From Gammaproteobacteria bacterium (GTDB lineage Bacteria; Pseudomonadota; Gammaproteobacteria; Pseudomonadales; Pseudomonadaceae), in the NCBI GenBank assembly GCA_018816095.1, contig JAHIWP010000038.1:1-46731 (forward strand): 46,731 nt of DNA, written 5' to 3'. Both the position numbers and the translations under genes were made by a program. Each line of letters starts with the position of its first letter. The stretch's first letter is position 1. Under the pieces are notes generated by a model. The model was not told the DNA's origin. It worked only from the letters and a program-made list of their open reading frames with translations, and did no database searches. This document shows positions 44,057 to 46,731 of this stretch, one piece after another.

Positions 44057-46363
44057 TTAGAAGCGGAAGTCGGTGCTCAGGGTCAGGGTACGTGGATCAC
44101 CAAGCATGGCGCGACGACCATTCCAGTTGGTGGAAACGGCGTATTCCTCATCGGTCAGGTTATCCAGGTTGACCCGCACATCCAGGTTTGGATTGACCGC
44201 GTAGGACGCCATCGCATTAAAGGTGGTGTAGCTCGGCAGCTTGCCCACTGCACCGTTGGGAATAATGCGCTCAGCATCATCCGGACGGCCCAGGTAAGAC
44301 GAACCCACGTGCTTGGCACCCGCCCCGATGGTCACACCTACCGGCAGACGATAGGTGGTCCACAGGCTACCCGACACACGCGGGGTAAAGGCCAGCTCAT
44401 CACCGCTGGTACGCACCACCGTGCCGTAGTCGCCAGCATCGGCGCGCTTGCGTACCTCATCCAGATAAGCGCTATGCTTACGCTCGCTGTCCATAAAGAC
44501 GATGCCGGCAAACACATTCCAGTCAGAGGTGATCTGACCAGTGGCACTCAGCTCCAGGCCTTTGACAATCTGCTTGCCATAGCCTTTGAGGGTGGCCGGC
44601 GCCGGCTGGCCGACATCACGCCCGGTAATCGGCACACGCTTCTCGGTGTAGAACAGCGCCGCTGCGGTCGACAAACGCTTGTCGAAGAAGTCCCACTTGG
44701 TGCCCAGCTCGTAGTTGTCGGACTCGACCGGATCGGCCCCTTGCACCAGACCCGGCATGGACTGGCCGTTGACCCGAGAGATATCTGAGCCGGACAGGAA
44801 AGAACCAGCAGGCTGCACCGAACGACCGTATGCGGCGTAGATGCTGCCGTACTCCACCGGCTTGTACACCAGGCCCAGCTTGCCGGCCACGGTGAACTCG
44901 GTGTCATCGTAGCCATCCGGACCGACAGGTGCGCCGGCAAGGGTCTTGCTGCTGATATCGACCTGGTAGTTCTCCAGGCGCAGGCCGCCGGTGACTTGCC
45001 ATTGCTTGTTCAGCTCAATGGTGTCGTAGACGTACAGGGCAACCGTATCAACGGTCACCTCATTGAGATCACGCAGCTGGCCGCGTTTAGCCGTGGGGCC
45101 AGTACGCTGCCAATCGGGATTGAACGGATCGACCGCCACTTGCGGGCGTACCTCGGCATAGGTGCGACCCTCGGATTTCTCACGGGTCAGTTCCAAGCCG
45201 GTGGCCAGGTTGTGCTGCAGGCTGCCGGTGGCAAACTGCGCCGACAGGTTGGTCTGGTTGGACAGGCTGGTGTTTACCCGGTCATAAAACTGGGTGTCAG
45301 TCAGCAGATCTCCCTGCGCGGCGCGGTACTGGAATGGCACGGTGTAACGCGCATCACGGTCAACCCGCGCCCAGCGCGTCTGGTTACTCAGAGTCATGCC
45401 AGTGGACAGGTCGTACTCAAGACGCGCCAGGAAGGCATCGCTGGTGGTGTCGTCATAATCGGATTTGAGGCCATAGAAGGTGTCGCGATCCACCGACGAC
45501 AGCGACGGATCATAGACAGCCTTGAGCCCCTTGACCGAGGAACCGGACACGCCCCAGTCCGGACGATCGTTCATCTGCACATGCTCATAGGCGAAGATCG
45601 CCCGGGTATCGGTACCCAGACCGAAAGCCAGCGACGGCGCGATGCCCCAGCTGTTGTTCTCCGCGCGCTCGCGGCCGGCCACACCGCTGTCTTCCAGCAG
45701 CAGGTTGAGGCGCGCGGCAGTAGTCTCGTTAATCACCTGGTTGGTATCCAGGGTCATGCGCTTGCGGGCTTCGGAGTCGTACTGGTCGAAGGCATAACTG
45801 ATGCCGCCGCCGATAAACTCTTCCAGGGTCGGCGTCTTTGTCACCAGGTTGATATAACCGCCAGCACCGCCACGGCCGTTATCGGCGGCCGGGCCCTTGG
45901 CCACTTCAACAGACTCAACGTTGAACACGTCGCGGGTGTAGCTGCCGTTGTCGCGCGCACCGTCGATAAAGATGCTGCCGCTGGTGTCGAAACCCCGCAG
46001 GCTGAAATTGTTGGTGCCGCTGGCAAAGCCGTTCTCACCGGCATTGAAGCTGATACCTGGCGTGTTGCTCAGCACGTCGGTCAGGTTGCGTGCGCCTTGC
46101 TCTTTGAACAGCGCTTCCGGGATCACGCTGAAGGTTTGCGGGGTCTCCAGCAGCGGCGCGGTCTGCTTCGGCGAGGAGGCCTTGTCGACCTTGTAACCGC
46201 TTTCCTGCTGGCCTTTGACCGTAGTGCTGCCCAGCTCAACCGGGGCCTTCGCGGCTTCGGCGGCAAAGCTGTGGCTGGCACACGAAGCAATGGCAAAGCC
46301 AATTGCACTGGCCAACAGGCGGCGTTGTGGGAGATTTCTGCGCTTTTTATCGTAGTTGTTCAT
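44057..46363 (-). CDS. piuA: TonB-dependent siderophore receptor, PiuA/Fiu-like
   Basis: This 768-aa receptor has a signal peptide to about residue 35 (SHSFAA), a plug domain with TPQTFSVIPEALFKEQGARN and GPAADNGRGGAGGYINLVTKTP, and a 22-strand barrel ending LSTDFRF. The plug and RGFDTSGSIFIDGARDNGSY resemble PiuA/Fiu, receptors for catechol-type iron complexes. The neighbouring piuC supports this. No signalling domain is present. The ATG at 46363 has no strong ribosome-binding site but follows CTGAGCGATTCTC, like the paralogue. Confidence 0.94.
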   Translation of the reverse strand: MNNYDKKRRNLPQRRLLASAIGFAIASCASHSFAAEAAKAPVELGSTTVKGQQESGYKVDKASSPKQTAPLLETPQTFSVIPEALFKEQGARNLTDVLSNTPGISFNAGENGFASGTNNFSLRGFDTSGSIFIDGARDNGSYTRDVFNVESVEVAKGPAADNGRGGAGGYINLVTKTPTLEEFIGGGISYAFDQYDSEARKRMTLDTNQVINETTAARLNLLLEDSGVAGRERAENNSWGIAPSLAFGLGTDTRAIFAYEHVQMNDRPDWGVSGSSVKGLKAVYDPSLSSVDRDTFYGLKSDYDDTTSDAFLARLEYDLSTGMTLSNQTRWARVDRDARYTVPFQYRAAQGDLLTDTQFYDRVNTSLSNQTNLSAQFATGSLQHNLATGLELTREKSEGRTYAEVRPQVAVDPFNPDWQRTGPTAKRGQLRDLNEVTVDTVALYVYDTIELNKQWQVTGGLRLENYQVDISSKTLAGAPVGPDGYDDTEFTVAGKLGLVYKPVEYGSIYAAYGRSVQPAGSFLSGSDISRVNGQSMPGLVQGADPVESDNYELGTKWDFFDKRLSTAAALFYTEKRVPITGRDVGQPAPATLKGYGKQIVKGLELSATGQITSDWNVFAGIVFMDSERKHSAYLDEVRKRADAGDYGTVVRTSGDELAFTPRVSGSLWTTYRLPVGVTIGAGAKHVGSSYLGRPDDAERIIPNGAVGKLPSYTTFNAMASYAVNPNLDVRVNLDNLTDEEYAVSTNWNGRRAMLGDPRTLTLSTDFRF

Positions 46364-46393
46364 GAGAATCGCTCAGGATTTAAAAACTGACGC

Positions 46394-46406
46394 GATTCTA
46401 ATTAGC
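46394..46406 (-). promoter_or_regulatory. Fur-like box before piuA
   Basis: GATTCTAATTAGC lies 31-43 nt before the start codon at 46363 and shares 12 of 13 positions with the piuC box. Confidence 0.55.
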
Positions 46407-46592
46407 AAACACTCTCAATCAATCTTTACATCTCGTTTACAGGAACTTCTTTGTAACAAAAATTGTCAACCTGCCCCACCGAGCATAGGCCGGGCTAGCG
46501 CAAGCGGAACGACGCAAAGGCTCTAGCGCAAGTAATAGCAACTGAAGCCGGCGTATTGGCTGGCATCTAAGGCGCAGGAAAAATGTTGCGGG
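46407..46592. other. Intergenic DNA between piuA promoter and group II intron
   Basis: No gene was seen. CTAGCGCAAG occurs twice in direct orientation (46495-46504, 46523-46532). The segment lies between the piuA control region and the 3' end of the intron and is the intron's 3' exon side. Confidence 0.4.
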
Positions 46593-46731
46593 ATCGGGTA
46601 GGAGGCGGCCTCACGGCCGCCGTCCTCCCACACCACCGTGCGTACGGTTCCGTACACGGCGGTTCAGGCCATGCGGTTAAGCCGATTGATCGTATCCAGT
46701 ATCGAGACCAGTCCAAGTCTGTCCCATAGCT
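46593..46731 (-). mobile_element. 3' end of a group II intron (probably class C)
   Basis: Read on the minus strand: maturase 3' end, then domain V ACCGCCGTGTACGGAACC/GTACGCACGGTGGT (46663-46632), a 32-nt hairpin with a CGC triad like class C introns, then domain VI with GGCGGCC-GTGA-GGCCGCC and a bulged A in TCCTACCC. That A sits about 6-8 nt before the predicted 3' splice site near 46593, the usual branch-point distance. The 5' part lies outside the window. Confidence 0.85.
46664..46731 (-). CDS. Group II intron reverse transcriptase/maturase, C-terminal fragment
   Basis: The last 21 codons and TGA read LWDRLGLVSILDTINRLNRM-A, then domain V follows immediately. The ending LNRMA is, from memory, typical of group II intron-encoded proteins. 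The rest of the gene is beyond the window edge, so no catalytic motif can be checked. Confidence 0.7.
   Translation of the reverse strand, partial: LWDRLGLVSILDTINRLNRMA

Noticed and set aside
40815-46390. Long plus-strand frames opposite both TonB receptors
   Set aside because: They are shadows of receptor genes, with no ribosome-binding site or recognisable domain.
1-46731. CRISPR arrays, tRNA and rRNA genes
   Set aside because: No regularly spaced repeats and no tRNA- or rRNA-like sequence was recognised by eye.

Overview
The window looks like a Pseudomonas chromosome segment. Gene content is gammaproteobacterial and GC-rich. The run from hrpB (about 8.1 kb) to lnt (about 34.5 kb) follows, from memory, the order around PA3961-PA3984 of P. 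aeruginosa PAO1: hrpB, lipoprotein, CDF transporter, Lrp-type regulator, rluE-like, amn, aidB/TetR, ladS, thiD, thiE, hemL, miaB, ybeZ, ybeY, corC, lnt. I cannot name the species.

Layout. 1-1356: an IS110-family element of the IS1111 type, with 12-bp subterminal inverted repeats, inserted next to the terminator of an acyl-CoA dehydrogenase gene. 1.4-8.1 kb: acyl-CoA dehydrogenase, divergent GlxA-like AraC regulator, a 58-aa protein, a DEDDh exonuclease plus NYN-domain pair, a YciC-like membrane protein, a CDGSH Fe-S protein with an SDR oxidoreductase, and a periplasmic solute-binding protein. 8.1-17.7 kb: hrpB (apparently frameshifted at its 3' end), lipoprotein, FieF-like metal exporter, Lrp/AsnC regulator, DUF2788-type membrane protein, globin, rluE-like pseudouridine synthase, alcohol dehydrogenase, GNAT acetyltransferase, AMP nucleosidase. 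18.0-23.9 kb: a cobalamin-riboswitch-controlled CbiM-like permease, a TetR-aidB operon with an unusually symmetric operator, and a LadS-type hybrid histidine kinase. 24.1-34.5 kb: thiamine genes (thiD, thiE), haem precursor synthesis (hemL), then the RNA modification/maturation and envelope block miaB, ybeZ, ybeY, corC, lnt. Two intergenic palindromic repeats flank the DUF1820-miaB block.

34.5-46.4 kb: 5-oxoproline hydrolysis operon pxpABC, then a minus-strand iron-acquisition island: a PepSY/flavodoxin/FNR membrane reductase, two related TonB-dependent siderophore receptors (one PiuA/Fiu-like), and piuC translationally coupled to an FMN-dependent alpha-hydroxy-acid oxidase. All four transcription units carry a similar A/T-rich Fur-like motif 30-90 nt before the start codon. 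Together they suggest uptake of a ferric siderophore, reductive iron release and perhaps chemistry on the ligand.

The right edge (about 46593-46731) is the 3' end of a group II intron, probably class C, on the minus strand: the last 21 codons of its reverse transcriptase/maturase, then domains V and VI. The window is therefore bounded by two RNA-guided mobile elements. No tRNA, rRNA or CRISPR array was seen.
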